A stretch of DNA of 64,000 nt from CAVSVP01 sp963731125 (lineage in GTDB: Bacteria > Pseudomonadota > Gammaproteobacteria > Competibacterales > Competibacteraceae), in contig CAVSVP010000009.1 of assembly GCA_963731125.1 (NCBI GenBank), positions 496,001 through 560,000 of the forward strand. The letters are read 5' to 3'. Numbering within the stretch: the first letter of the stretch is position 1; each line of letters opens with the position of its first letter. Positions 8,114-16,606 of the stretch are shown here, in pieces. The notes beneath the pieces are model-generated. The model had not been told where the DNA came from. It saw only the letters and a program-made list of their open reading frames with translations, and ran no database searches. A program made the position numbers and the translations under genes.

Positions 8114-9034
8114 AGAATTGAGGTAGTGTTTTAACTTTGTTGTTTATAGATTTTAAATAGGGATGCCAAACTCATAACGATTCACAAACAACCCGATGAC
8201 GATATCGGGCATTTGTTTTGATTTCGAGAAGCAAATGGTTTTGCGGACGAGCCGCTTAATACGGGTACGTAGCGTTAAATGTTTCCGCTCTATCTTCTGC
8301 GTGTTCCGTTTCCCGATAACATGCTTTTCAGGATCTAGATAACGCCCATAAGAACCCCAATCGTCGGTGTAAAAACGGGTGATTCCAAACGGTTCCAATA
8401 AATCCTTTAATTTAAGAAAGACCTCATCCTTGCGGCGCCCGAATACATAAGCCAGCACGTCGCCAGTGGCTCGATCTATGGCATGCCATAGCCATCTTTG
8501 ATTCGCTTTACTTCCCACATAACTCCACATTTCATCCATTTCAACCTCTATTTCTTGATCATTAACCTCATGATTTTCATCTATTTTTATAATATCCACA
8601 ACAATCTGTTCAGGCGAGTGTATATCTAAAATGGCCTGATTCACCGATTGCAATTCAGGTTCCTTTTTTTTTAATTCATTAATTACCGTCGCTGTACTTA
8701 TATCCAATACCCGGGCCGTCTCACGAATGCCGCTCCCGTTTACGGCCATCTCAATGATTTTTCGCTTGACTTCTGGCAAGCGACCTTTCTCTGAATAATC
8801 TCGAATAAATGTCTTTTCTTCGCAGTCGCTTTCTTTGCAAAGAAAGCGTTGTTTTCCATTGGTCGTTTTTCCATGTTTACCAACATCGATACCACCGCAA
8901 CTTGGGCATTTAATTGGTTCTAATACCATAATAAATTTCTGAGTTTAAATTCTGCTAACTTGACATCTTGAATTCAAAATATGATAGTTGATTATTTTAT
9001 AAAAACAACAAAGCTAAAACACTACCAGAATTGA
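8114..9034. mobile_element. IS1-family insertion sequence with 8-bp target duplication
   Basis: The element is 8122-9026 (905 bp). The left end GGTAGTGTTTTAACTTTGTT and the complement of the right end agree over 24 bases with one mismatch. Both sides carry the direct repeat AGAATTGA (8114-8121 and 9027-9034). An 8-bp duplication fits the IS1 family (8-9 bp). One complete transposase gene fills it on the minus strand, so it may still be active. Confidence 0.95.
8153..8929 (-). CDS. IS1-family transposase, single-frame InsA-InsB type
   Basis: A 258-residue transposase. The N-terminal zinc-ribbon part (C-P-S-C-G-G near residue 9, C-K-E-S-D-C) and a helix-turn-helix (residues about 55-85, R-E-T-A-R-V-L-D-I-S) match InsA. 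The C-terminal part matches InsB: D-E-M-W-S-Y-V-G, then T-D-D-W-G-S-Y, and a late N-R-Y-E-F-G, giving the DDE-type catalytic residues. In classical IS1 these parts are made by frameshifting. Here both are in one continuous frame, as in several known IS1 relatives. It lies within the 905-bp element described separately. Confidence 0.94.
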   Translation of the reverse strand: MVLEPIKCPSCGGIDVGKHGKTTNGKQRFLCKESDCEEKTFIRDYSEKGRLPEVKRKIIEMAVNGSGIRETARVLDISTATVINELKKKEPELQSVNQAILDIHSPEQIVVDIIKIDENHEVNDQEIEVEMDEMWSYVGSKANQRWLWHAIDRATGDVLAYVFGRRKDEVFLKLKDLLEPFGITRFYTDDWGSYGRYLDPEKHVIGKRNTQKIERKHLTLRTRIKRLVRKTICFSKSKQMPDIVIGLFVNRYEFGIPI

Positions 9035-9038
9035 TTAT

Positions 9039-9140
9039 CTATTGCGGTTTTTGAATATGTTTTATTAAATCAAAAACAATCCAAGCACCGCCTACAAGAA
9101 TGGGAGACAAAAGCACTGCAAGCAAAATGAGAGTGGCCAT
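9039..9140 (-). CDS. 33-residue single-span membrane peptide
   Basis: A short frame on the minus strand encodes 33 residues starting M-A-T-L-I-L-L-A-V-L-L and ending in charged K-H-I-Q-K-P-Q. The first about 24 residues are hydrophobic, so it looks like one membrane helix with a short tail. An AGGA sequence sits about ten bases before the ATG. The IS1-family element inserted just beyond its stop, its target duplication ending a few bases from the frame. I do not recognise it. The helix-like composition and ribosome site argue for a real gene, but its length makes this weak. Confidence 0.35.
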   Translation of the reverse strand: MATLILLAVLLSPILVGGAWIVFDLIKHIQKPQ

Positions 9141-9218
9141 TGAATTTATCCTATTAGCGTGATTAGGATTCCTATGAGTTAAAGCATTAAATAATCACGC
9201 CCTATCCTTCTGATGCCT

Positions 9219-10736
9219 ATCCGCAGTCATATCGTTACCCATAACTCCAATCGCTAGCACGCTGGCTGACACGCGCGCCCAAACCTGTTTAAATACGCGG
9301 CTTCCCTAGCCCTGACAAGAGAAGGCGAGAAGGCGACATGAACGATTGGGTAGCGGAACTGGAGACGATTAATTTAGGAGATCAACGGCTCAATGAGCGA
9401 GCGCGGCAGGTGTTGGCGGATCTGGGGGCACAGCCCGGCGCAAGTATTCCAGCCGCCTGCGGCGGCTGGGCCGAGACCAACGCGGCTTATCGGCTGTTGG
9501 ACCACGAGCGGGTAGGTCCCCAAGAGGTGCTGGAGCCGCATGCTGCCTGTAGCGAACAGCGGCTGGGCAACCAGCCGCTGGTACTGTGTATCCAGGATAC
9601 CACGGAGCTTGATGATACCAGCAAGAGTGACATTGAGGGGTTGGGGCCGCTGAATTACGAAACGCGCCGCGGATTGTACCTGCACCCGACTCTGGCGGTA
9701 ACCCCGGATCGGGTGCCGCTGGGGGTGTTGGATGCGTGGGGCTGGGTACGGGAGCCGGGCAGTTTGGGCCAAGATAAAGATCCCCATCGGCCTATCGAAG
9801 CGAAGGAAAGCCTCCGCTGGCTCGAAGGCTATCAGAGCGTGGGTGAACTGCAAGCCCGCGTGCCTGAGACCCGACTGGTTTATACGGCGGACCGCGAAGC
9901 GGATATTTATGAAGTGTTTGCCGAACGCCACTGGGTCCAGCAGGCCCAGCTACCTTGTGCCGAGTGGTTGATCCGCTCCGAACATGACCGCAAGCTCCGC
10001 GATGGGCGAAACCTCTGGGAGGCGGCCGCTGAGGCGCCGGTACTGGCTCAGGTAGAATTCGATAGGCCGGCGACCGATAAGCGCAAGGCGCGGCACATCG
10101 TCCAGACGCTGCAGGCCGTGCCGGTCACTCTCAAGGCGCCTTATCGCTACGGCCAGACGCTGCCGGACGTGGCAATCACCGCCCTGTTGGCCACCGAAGT
10201 CAATCCCCCGGCAGACGAAGCACCGATCACGTGGGTGTTGCTCACCAGCGTGCCGATAGCCACGGCTGAACAGGCCGTCGAGGTCTTGCAATGGTACCTT
10301 TGCCGCTGGCAAATAGAGATCTTTTTCCGAATTCTGAAATCCGGCTGCAAAGTCGAAGAGCTACAGCTCGAGCACCTCGAACGCCTGGAACCGGCGCTGG
10401 CCTGTTATCTGATCATTGCCTGGCGGGTGCTGTATCTGACCATGCTGGGGCGCACCTGCCCGGAGTTCCCTTGCAACGTCGTCTTTGCCGATGAGGAATG
10501 GCAAGCGGTGTACATTGTGGCCAAGCGCCAACCGCCGCCCCAGGTCCCACCTTCATTGAATGAAATGATTCGCATGGTAGCTGGCTTCGGGGGCTTTCTT
10601 AACCGTAAGGGCGATGGCTTCCCTGGACCACAAACCCTTTGGATCGGACTACAGCGAACTCGCGATTTTGTCCTGGCTATCGAAGCCCAGCGGGCTATGC
10701 AGAATTCAAGTTATGGGTAACGATATGATCCGCAGT
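9219..10736. mobile_element. IS4-family (Tn5-like) insertion sequence with 9-bp target duplication
   Basis: The element is 9228-10727, exactly 1500 bp. Each end begins CATATCGTTACCCATAACT when read inward, a 19-base perfect inverted repeat. The flanks are ATCCGCAGT on both sides (9219-9227 and 10728-10736). A 9-bp duplication is what IS50/Tn5 relatives make. One full-length transposase gene on the plus strand fills it. GC is visibly higher than in the AT-rich IS1 element 200 bases to the left. Confidence 0.95.
9338..10720 (+). CDS. IS4-family Tn5-like transposase
   Basis: A 460-residue DDE transposase of the Tn5/IS50 type. The N-terminal 90 residues are the Tn5 DNA-binding region (G-D-x-R-L-N-E-R-A ... 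S-I-P-A-A-C-G-G-W-A-E-T-N-A-A-Y-R). The first catalytic Asp is in C-I-Q-D-T-T-E-L-D, the second in Y-T-A-D-R-E-A-D-I-Y. The IS4 signature Y-x2-R-x3-E-x6-K is seen as W-Y-L-C-R-W-Q-I-E-I-F-F-R-I-L-K near residue 320-335. No internal stop, so it is probably intact. The C-terminal stop lies seven bases from the element's right end. Confidence 0.95.
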   Translation: MNDWVAELETINLGDQRLNERARQVLADLGAQPGASIPAACGGWAETNAAYRLLDHERVGPQEVLEPHAACSEQRLGNQPLVLCIQDTTELDDTSKSDIEGLGPLNYETRRGLYLHPTLAVTPDRVPLGVLDAWGWVREPGSLGQDKDPHRPIEAKESLRWLEGYQSVGELQARVPETRLVYTADREADIYEVFAERHWVQQAQLPCAEWLIRSEHDRKLRDGRNLWEAAAEAPVLAQVEFDRPATDKRKARHIVQTLQAVPVTLKAPYRYGQTLPDVAITALLATEVNPPADEAPITWVLLTSVPIATAEQAVEVLQWYLCRWQIEIFFRILKSGCKVEELQLEHLERLEPALACYLIIAWRVLYLTMLGRTCPEFPCNVVFADEEWQAVYIVAKRQPPPQVPPSLNEMIRMVAGFGGFLNRKGDGFPGPQTLWIGLQRTRDFVLAIEAQRAMQNSSYG

Positions 10737-11239
10737 GCGCTGCAGAATTACTGCCCTCAAATAAAAGTTGCAACAACTCACCTCGCAGTCCCTGCCCGAT
10801 GAATTGCTGCAACACATCAAAACTTTTCCTTAAAAGGCGTCCTTTCCTTAAATTTCCCTTTAAAGCGCTTCCTGGCTAGAGAAGCCATCAGTATGGCATT
10901 TCCCTTATCCAGCCATACCACCAATCTTCCTTGATCACGCTGGTATTCATCCGTGAATACACGCTCCAGCTTAGCATCCTTAGCATCCTTGGCGCCTCAG
11001 GGACTCTCTAAGATCCGCAAGACGAACAATATACTGCATTTATAATGCCATTTATTTTATGCTTTTGATCTAAAAGAATAAAATATTTACTCATGGTAAA
11101 GTACGGTAAAGTGATTTGGAAAATACGGCATCATTAATGACTCAAATTGTCAGAAAATGCGCTTTCCTGTTCACTGTGCGACGTCACTGGATAGTTTGTC
11201 GATTTGGCAACTCTACGAAACCGCTGCGCCGCACCTCTG
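10737..11239. other. Intergenic remnant region right of the IS4 element
   Basis: About 500 bases without an intact gene. On the minus strand a frame at 10817-10998 (about 60 residues, no start codon) reads K-L-E-R-V-F-T-D-E-Y-Q-R-D-Q-G-R-L-V-V-W-L-D-K and then a very basic tail. It looks like the C-terminal stub of a lost gene, which I cannot identify. The rest (11000-11239) is AT-rich, and I see nothing in it. Confidence 0.4.
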
Positions 11240-13129
11240 TTAAAGATGCAATGCGCGTAAGCGAGTGAATTTTTTCTGTTGATGTTCTTGCATACGAGAG
11301 AGGATATCGCCCAATACTTCAACAGCATCTAGGACATAGGGTCCCTTGTTTAACATGACACATTCGGCGCGTACGGCGGAGGCCGCATCGGTGATTTCTG
11401 GACGGGAAATCCTGCCGCTCTTGGCCAAGGACTCCAGCACTTGGGTTGCCCAGATAACCGGTATATGCGCCGCCTCGCACAACCAAAGAATTTCTTCCTG
11501 AATTTCCGACATCCGTACGCTGCCAAGCTCCACAGCCAGATCACCGCGAGCAATCATAATTCCTAACTTATGCCGCCCCATAGTACCGAGAATGATTTCT
11601 GGCAGATGTTTAAACGCTCGATTGGTTTCGATTTTGGCAACGATAGTTAATTCTCCCGCGTCGCGAGCAGCAAGTGCATTGATGAGATATTCCATATCCT
11701 CTACCGTCTCTACGAAGGAGAATCCCACCATATCTGCATGCCGACAAACAAAGTTCAAATCGTCGAGATCCTTATCGCTCAGTGGAGGTAAGCTCAGACG
11801 GGTCTCGGGAACGTTGATACCTTTATCACTGCGCATCCGAACGCCCTTAGGACCGGCATGAGTCACTTTAAGCAATGCGCCCTCTTCAGTGATCGATTCC
11901 ACCTCTGCGCCCAATTTGCCATCATCAATCCATACAGGAACTCCAGGCTGAAGATCGTCGATAAGACCAGCATAGGTGCAGCTTATTCGCGCTGGTGAAA
12001 TCAAACGCCCCGTCACTTCATCGCGGCAAGCAGGTTGCCCGGCTGATGGTTCACGAGTTAGCAATAAAAAATCTTCTTTATGAAGACGAATGACTAAGGG
12101 ATCCCCCGGAAACGGACAAATAGAGAAAGTCCCCAACGTCTCAAAAGTCCCGCTGGATGTCCGGCGTTGCCATGCCAATGGCGTGTCAGTCGCGAGATAG
12201 GTACTGTCATAACAATGGGCTAGCCGATGACGATTGGAAATTTGGCTCACAATATCCATGTGGCGCTTTTTGCCCCGACTTTCCACAAAGCATAAGCGGT
12301 CGCCTAAAGTGAGTTGACTATGAAGTTCTTCAGGCAAGGTAAAGCGATAGCTCACTAACTCCGGTAGCGCAAAACCATGTTCCCCGCTTTCCGTGGTGGC
12401 CGAGAGCAGAATTTTTGTAGGACCGGTGACTTTGCCATAAACGTCCCGACGTACCCTGATGTGCTTGATGGCGGGTGCCGACGCGATGGCACCGGTACGA
12501 ACCTTATGACCTGCCAAATCCATCAGAATTTTGCAGGGACGATGCCTTTTCGCTGCAGCACGGCGCACATTTTCCACCATAGCCTGCCAGGCCGCCTGAT
12601 CGTCATGGGCACAGTTAATCCGAGCGCAATCCATTCCTTTATCCAGGAGGGTCTGCACTAATGGATAGTTCCAAGCCGCTTCGCTGGGCATCGTTACCAT
12701 AATACGCACAGTTCTTTGCTCAGGTTTCGGACCAAACAGCGCCGTCGTCCGTTGCGCCAAAATTTGTTCGCCCTGCACATCCGTAGGATGGGAACTTAGC
12801 GCAGTTTCGGAATGATGGGCATCCTGAGAACATACCGTGCGCTCTAACAGATTGATAATTCGGTTAAGATTAGTGAGCACGTAAGCCTCACCATGACCGA
12901 GCGAAGACAAACCCACTTCTACCAGGCGGTCCTGCAGAGGCCGCAAATCGCGGCGACGCAATGCCAGATAGTGGGCTAGGTTGAGGGCGCTGATGGTGAA
13001 CTGACCATGCGGATGGTAGGGTTTGTAACGTTCCAGTTCCTGAGCAGCATTCTGCACAACATCGTCGCGCAGCTGGACAATATCGTCTAATAACGTTTTG
13101 AGCGTATTTACGGTGGGATCATCTTGCAT
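11240..13129 (-). CDS. atypical pyruvate-kinase-like protein with N-terminal extension
   Basis: A 629-residue member of the pyruvate kinase superfamily. The core begins about residue 140. It keeps A-R-I-N-C-A-H-D (substrate Arg/Asn), D-D-G-K-L, G-P-K-G-V-R-M-R-S-D-K-G-I-N-V-P, the Lys in K-I-E-T-N-R-A-F, M-I-A-R-G-D-L-A-V-E-L and A-T-Q-V-L-E-S. Unlike the 470-480 residue housekeeping enzyme it has about 140 extra N-terminal residues and a long insertion in the lid (B) domain (about residues 215-385). It stops after the barrel, lacking the C-terminal allosteric domain. Similar long proteins are annotated as pyruvate kinase in some proteobacteria; their activity is, to my knowledge, not firmly established. 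Confidence 0.8.
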   Translation of the reverse strand: MQDDPTVNTLKTLLDDIVQLRDDVVQNAAQELERYKPYHPHGQFTISALNLAHYLALRRRDLRPLQDRLVEVGLSSLGHGEAYVLTNLNRIINLLERTVCSQDAHHSETALSSHPTDVQGEQILAQRTTALFGPKPEQRTVRIMVTMPSEAAWNYPLVQTLLDKGMDCARINCAHDDQAAWQAMVENVRRAAAKRHRPCKILMDLAGHKVRTGAIASAPAIKHIRVRRDVYGKVTGPTKILLSATTESGEHGFALPELVSYRFTLPEELHSQLTLGDRLCFVESRGKKRHMDIVSQISNRHRLAHCYDSTYLATDTPLAWQRRTSSGTFETLGTFSICPFPGDPLVIRLHKEDFLLLTREPSAGQPACRDEVTGRLISPARISCTYAGLIDDLQPGVPVWIDDGKLGAEVESITEEGALLKVTHAGPKGVRMRSDKGINVPETRLSLPPLSDKDLDDLNFVCRHADMVGFSFVETVEDMEYLINALAARDAGELTIVAKIETNRAFKHLPEIILGTMGRHKLGIMIARGDLAVELGSVRMSEIQEEILWLCEAAHIPVIWATQVLESLAKSGRISRPEITDAASAVRAECVMLNKGPYVLDAVEVLGDILSRMQEHQQKKFTRLRALHL

Positions 13130-13354
13130 AACAGCACCCTGTCAGTTGTTGCTTAAATGGATTTAGGGTAAGCGGCTAAACAGATCGCATATTCCCTGAA
13201 CACGGTAAACCCAGGATAAAAACTTCTACCGTGTGGTGAGATAGTCTTTGACTAAATGGCGGGGTTAAACGACGGTGATGCACCGGGCCTGGACAACAAT
13301 CCTAATGTTGTTTTATGGAATTGATTATGAACGCAGGCTGCCAATAGAAAATTA
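13130..13354. other. Intergenic stretch between pyruvate-kinase-like gene and pstS remnant
   Basis: About 225 bases holding the promoter side of the pyruvate-kinase-like gene. I see no repeat or frame worth naming here. Confidence 0.4.
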
Positions 13355-13751
13355 AGATAGCTTAGCAGGCAACGCGATCGATGGTGTATTTCCTATCCTG
13401 GAAAACATTAGCAAAGGAACTTATCCGCTTTCCCGCTCGTTTTTTCTTTATGTAAAAAATCGACACGTCGATGCCATTCCTGGTATGCAGCGATTTCTCT
13501 ATGAGTTTACCAACGAGCATGCCATTAGCCCAGACGGGTACCTGGTCGAGGGTTTTGTTCCATTGGATGAGAGAGATCGTAACCGGGACTACGATAACGC
13601 TCTCCGTCTGACACCACTAAGGCAGCAGAATCATTCACAAGCAATTTGCAAAGATCACCGATTACCCACCGTTTCTTCCTCTTTATCTAACTCTACCCAA
13701 TCCGGCTGCTCTAGAGCTATCTGCATACTACTGCCTCCGAGGGTAAGCTGA
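13355..13751 (+). pseudogene. C-terminal fragment of a PstS-type phosphate-binding protein
   Basis: The frame from 13355 reads G-N-A-I-D-G-V-F-P-I-L-E-N-I, then G-T-Y-P-L-S-R-S-F-F-L-Y-V-K, then I-P-G-M-Q-R-F-L-Y-E-F-T-N-E-H-A and G-Y-L-V-E-G-F-V-P-L. This is the recognisable end of PstS, the periplasmic phosphate-binding subunit. The N-terminal three quarters and a signal peptide are missing: a stop codon lies just upstream in frame. After L-T-P-L the frame runs past the expected stop into the antisense of the next gene. A Met at 13485 could start an 88-residue frame, but that would not make a working protein. Confidence 0.7.
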
Positions 13752-14146
13752 AGGCCCCTTTGTAGAGTCTGAAACTGAATCACCACATTATTTTGGTTCT
13801 TCATCACAGCACTCCCTCCCCCTTGGATTACCGTAAAGCTGCCTTTTATAGCCGTATAGCGGCCCGCAAAGTCGGATATATCGCTTAAATTATACACTAC
13901 GCCGATTGCGTCCACCTTGGAAGCTCCTCCCGATATCAAAGCAAACTCTTTAAAAACAAACGGATAGTTTTGCTTAGCGAATGTTAGCGTTCCCTTACCC
14001 TGTGTAAAACCAATACCAAGTCCGATAGCGATACCCTCAAACGCTAACCTCCCGGACGGTAACTCTTCCTGGGCCGTTCCCATAGGGGCGTTAAAGAAAC
14101 ATAGAAGAGCCAGCAATCCAGAGGCTATTACCGATGCATGCGGCAT
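13655..14146 (-). CDS. secreted DUF1134 (EipA-like) family protein
   Basis: A 163-residue protein with a clear signal peptide (hydrophobic residues 6-20, cleavage expected near A-Q-E-E). The mature part is glycine-rich with G-I-G-F-T-Q-G-K-G-T-L-T-F, V-V-Y-N-L-S-D-I-S-D-F-A-G-R-Y and M-K-N-Q-N-N-V-V-I. This pattern fits DUF1134, whose Brucella member EipA is a periplasmic protein needed for envelope integrity. I assign the family from remembered motif pattern only. It ends inside the pstS remnant region and is divergent from groES, with about 235 bases between. Confidence 0.6.
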   Translation of the reverse strand: MPHASVIASGLLALLCFFNAPMGTAQEELPSGRLAFEGIAIGLGIGFTQGKGTLTFAKQNYPFVFKEFALISGGASKVDAIGVVYNLSDISDFAGRYTAIKGSFTVIQGGGSAVMKNQNNVVIQFQTLQRGLQLTLGGSSMQIALEQPDWVELDKEEETVGNR

Positions 14147-14284
14147 TCCTGGTCTCCTTTATTTAGGTACGATTAATTGAAAAAGTCTGCTGTCTAGCTT
14201 GCTTGCGGCATTATGTTGATTTTGCCGCTGACAGCATTCAGATACTGTAGCATTTTTCATCTGCAAAAAATTTTTTAAGCACCC

Positions 14285-14312
14285 CTTGAAACCGGCAAGA
14301 ACGACCCTATAC
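14285..14312 (+). promoter_or_regulatory. sigma-32 (heat-shock) promoter of groES-groEL
   Basis: CTTGAAA at 14285-14291, a 13-base spacer, and CCCTATAC at 14305-14312. The known sigma-32 consensus is CTTGAAA, 13-15 bases, CCCCATNT, so both halves match well. It lies about 70 bases upstream of the groES ATG. No CIRCE inverted repeat is visible, which fits sigma-32 rather than HrcA control. Confidence 0.85.
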
Positions 14313-14381
14313 TAGCAGCCAGCATCTTAGAGTGCTAACAAATTGTCCGATTTATCTTTCGAGCTAAGGAGAATAAGCTGC

Positions 14382-14672
14382 ATGAACATTCGCCCGTTAC
14401 ATGATCGAGTCATTATCAGGCGTAAAGAGGAAGAACGTACCTCTGCAGGCGGGATTGTGATTCCTGACACGGTAAAAGAAAAACCCATTCGCGGAGAAGT
14501 GGTTGCTGTCGGAAAGGGCAAACTCCTCGACAACGGCGATCAGCGATCATTGGACGTCCAGGTTGGCGATGAGGTCCTATTTGGTAAGTACTCGGGAACA
14601 GAAGTCAAGGTAGACGATGAGGACCTGCTGGTGATGCGCGAGGATGACATCATGGCAGTCATCGAGAAGTAG
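14382..14672 (+). CDS. groES: co-chaperonin GroES
   Basis: A 96-residue co-chaperonin that caps the GroEL ring. The sequence M-N-I-R-P-L-H-D-R-V-I-I-R-R, the mobile-loop region with S-A-G-G-I-V-I-P, and the end D-D-I-M-A-V-I-E-K are standard. The start at 14382 is preceded by AAGGAG and is preferred over the in-frame extension to 14343. It is followed by groEL after 53 bases, under the sigma-32 promoter at 14285. Confidence 0.98.
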   Translation: MNIRPLHDRVIIRRKEEERTSAGGIVIPDTVKEKPIRGEVVAVGKGKLLDNGDQRSLDVQVGDEVLFGKYSGTEVKVDDEDLLVMREDDIMAVIEK

Positions 14673-14725
14673 ACCAATCTAGCCCTGCAAAGCATTAACA
14701 AAAGTTTATCTCTGAGGAGCTAAAA

Positions 14726-16360
14726 ATGGCTGCTAAAATCGTCAAATTTCACGATGAAGCCCGTCAGCGTCTTGTGCGCGGAGCCGATATATTAGCCAAT
14801 GCTGTTAAAGTTACCCTGGGCCCGCGGGGCCGCAATGTCGTCTTGGATAAAAGCTTTGGTGCCCCTACTGTCACTAAGGACGGAGTATCGGTAGCCAAAG
14901 AGATCGAACTGGAGGACAAATTCGAAAATATGGGTGCCCAAATGGTCAAGGAAGTGGCTTCCAAGACCTCCGATGTGGCCGGTGATGGCACCACCACTGC
15001 CACAGTGTTGGCGCAATCCATGCTTCGTGAGGGATTAAAGTCAGTGGCTGCCGGCATGAATCCCATGGATCTCAAGCGGGGCATTGATAAAGCAGTGGCA
15101 GCGGCTGTGGAAGGGCTTAAGACGGTTTCTAAGCCAGTCGTCGACAACAAGGCGATTTCCCAGGTTGGCACGGTTTCGGCAAATTCCGACACTGCTATCG
15201 GTAAGATCATTGCTGATGCCATGGAGAAGGTAGGCAAGGAGGGCGTAATTACCGTCGAGGAAGGCAAGGGCTTGGAAAACGAATTGGATGTCGTGGAGGG
15301 CATGCAGTTCGACCGGGGCTACGTATCTCCCTACTTTATTAACACTAAAGAAAACATGACTTGCGAGCTGGAGGATGTCAAAATTCTCCTGCACGACAAA
15401 AAGATTTCCAATATCCGGGACTTACTACCGGTTTTGGAAGCAGTAGCAAAAGCCAGTCAACCCTTATTAATTATTGCTGAGGATATTGAAGGCGAGGCCT
15501 TGGCTACCCTAGTGGTCAACAGTATCCGTGGCATTATCAAAGTGGCAGCGGTTAAGGCCCCAGGCTTCGGGGACCGGCGCAAAGCCATGCTGCAGGATAT
15601 GGCAATCCTCACCGGCGGCCAGGTCATCTCCGAGGAGGTGGGATTAAGCCTCGAGAAGACTACCCTGGAGGATCTGGGTTCTGCCAAACGGATTTTCATT
15701 GGCAAGGAAGAAACCACGATTGTGGATGGTGCTGGGAGTAAGTCAGACATCGAGGCTCGGATCGAGCAGATTCGCGCCGAGATTGACAAGACCACCTCGA
15801 GTTACGACAAGGAAAAACTGCAAGAGCGCTTAGCCAAGCTGGCAGGTGGTGTAGCGGTTATTAAGGTGGGCGCTGCGACCGAAGTGGAAATGAAAGAAAA
15901 GAAGGCGCGCGTCGAAGACGCCCTCCATGCTACCCGCGCCGCGGTGGAAGAAGGGGTAGTTCCCGGTGGTGGTGTTGCTCTGATTCGCGCCCTTGATCGC
16001 CTTAAAGATCTGCAGGGCGATAATCACGATCAAGACGTAGGCATTCATATTGCCCGTCGCGCCATGGAAGAGCCGTTACGCCAGATCGTGGCTAACGCCG
16101 GTAGTGAGCCTTCGGTGGTACTGAGAAAAATCGTTGAAGGCGAGGGTAATTTTGGCTTTAACGCCGCCACCGAAGAATTCGGCGACTTAGTAAACATGGG
16201 CATTTTGGATCCGACTAAAGTCGTCCGCATTGCGTTGCAGAATGCCGCTTCGGTGGCCGGCCTAATGATCACTACCGAAGCGATGGTAGCGGAGGCGCCA
16301 AAAAAAGAAAAAGCGCCTGCCATGCCTCCCGGCGGTGGTATGGATGATATGGATTTCTAA
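14726..16360 (+). CDS. groEL: chaperonin GroEL
   Basis: A full-length 544-residue chaperonin. The ATP-binding block G-D-G-T-T-T-A-T with the catalytic Asp, the apical substrate-binding region, and the C-terminal G-G-G-M-D-D-M-D-F tail are present. GAGGAGC lies just before the ATG. It forms an operon with groES and is closed by a strong hairpin terminator at 16397. No anomalies were seen. Confidence 0.99.
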   Translation: MAAKIVKFHDEARQRLVRGADILANAVKVTLGPRGRNVVLDKSFGAPTVTKDGVSVAKEIELEDKFENMGAQMVKEVASKTSDVAGDGTTTATVLAQSMLREGLKSVAAGMNPMDLKRGIDKAVAAAVEGLKTVSKPVVDNKAISQVGTVSANSDTAIGKIIADAMEKVGKEGVITVEEGKGLENELDVVEGMQFDRGYVSPYFINTKENMTCELEDVKILLHDKKISNIRDLLPVLEAVAKASQPLLIIAEDIEGEALATLVVNSIRGIIKVAAVKAPGFGDRRKAMLQDMAILTGGQVISEEVGLSLEKTTLEDLGSAKRIFIGKEETTIVDGAGSKSDIEARIEQIRAEIDKTTSSYDKEKLQERLAKLAGGVAVIKVGAATEVEMKEKKARVEDALHATRAAVEEGVVPGGGVALIRALDRLKDLQGDNHDQDVGIHIARRAMEEPLRQIVANAGSEPSVVLRKIVEGEGNFGFNAATEEFGDLVNMGILDPTKVVRIALQNAASVAGLMITTEAMVAEAPKKEKAPAMPPGGGMDDMDF

Positions 16361-16396
16361 GGCCAGTACCCTGTTAACTAACCCTAATCTTTTAAC

Positions 16397-16427
16397 GAAA
16401 TCCGGCGTATGCCGGATTTCTGCTTTT
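16397..16427 (+). terminator. rho-independent terminator of groES-groEL
   Basis: A perfect 10-base stem GAAATCCGGC / GCCGGATTTC around a four-base loop, followed by TGCTTTT, 37 bases after the groEL stop. Confidence 0.85.
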
Positions 16428-16606
16428 AGCAGGACAGTTTTTGGTATTATTGACTGGCGCAGGCTTACGGACGAATATCAGCAACCCACCGTAACTCACC
16501 AGGGGAATAGGTAAAAACCAGCCACTCACGAAGGATTGTTGCAATTTATTAACGGGGATTGTTGAGCTTAAATGGCATTGTCCATTAATTTGAGGCTAAA
16601 AAAGTC

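Noticed and set aside
13485..13751. Intact small gene of 88 residues
   Set aside because: Its sequence is the tail of PstS and it continues into the antisense of the next gene, so it is a fragment.
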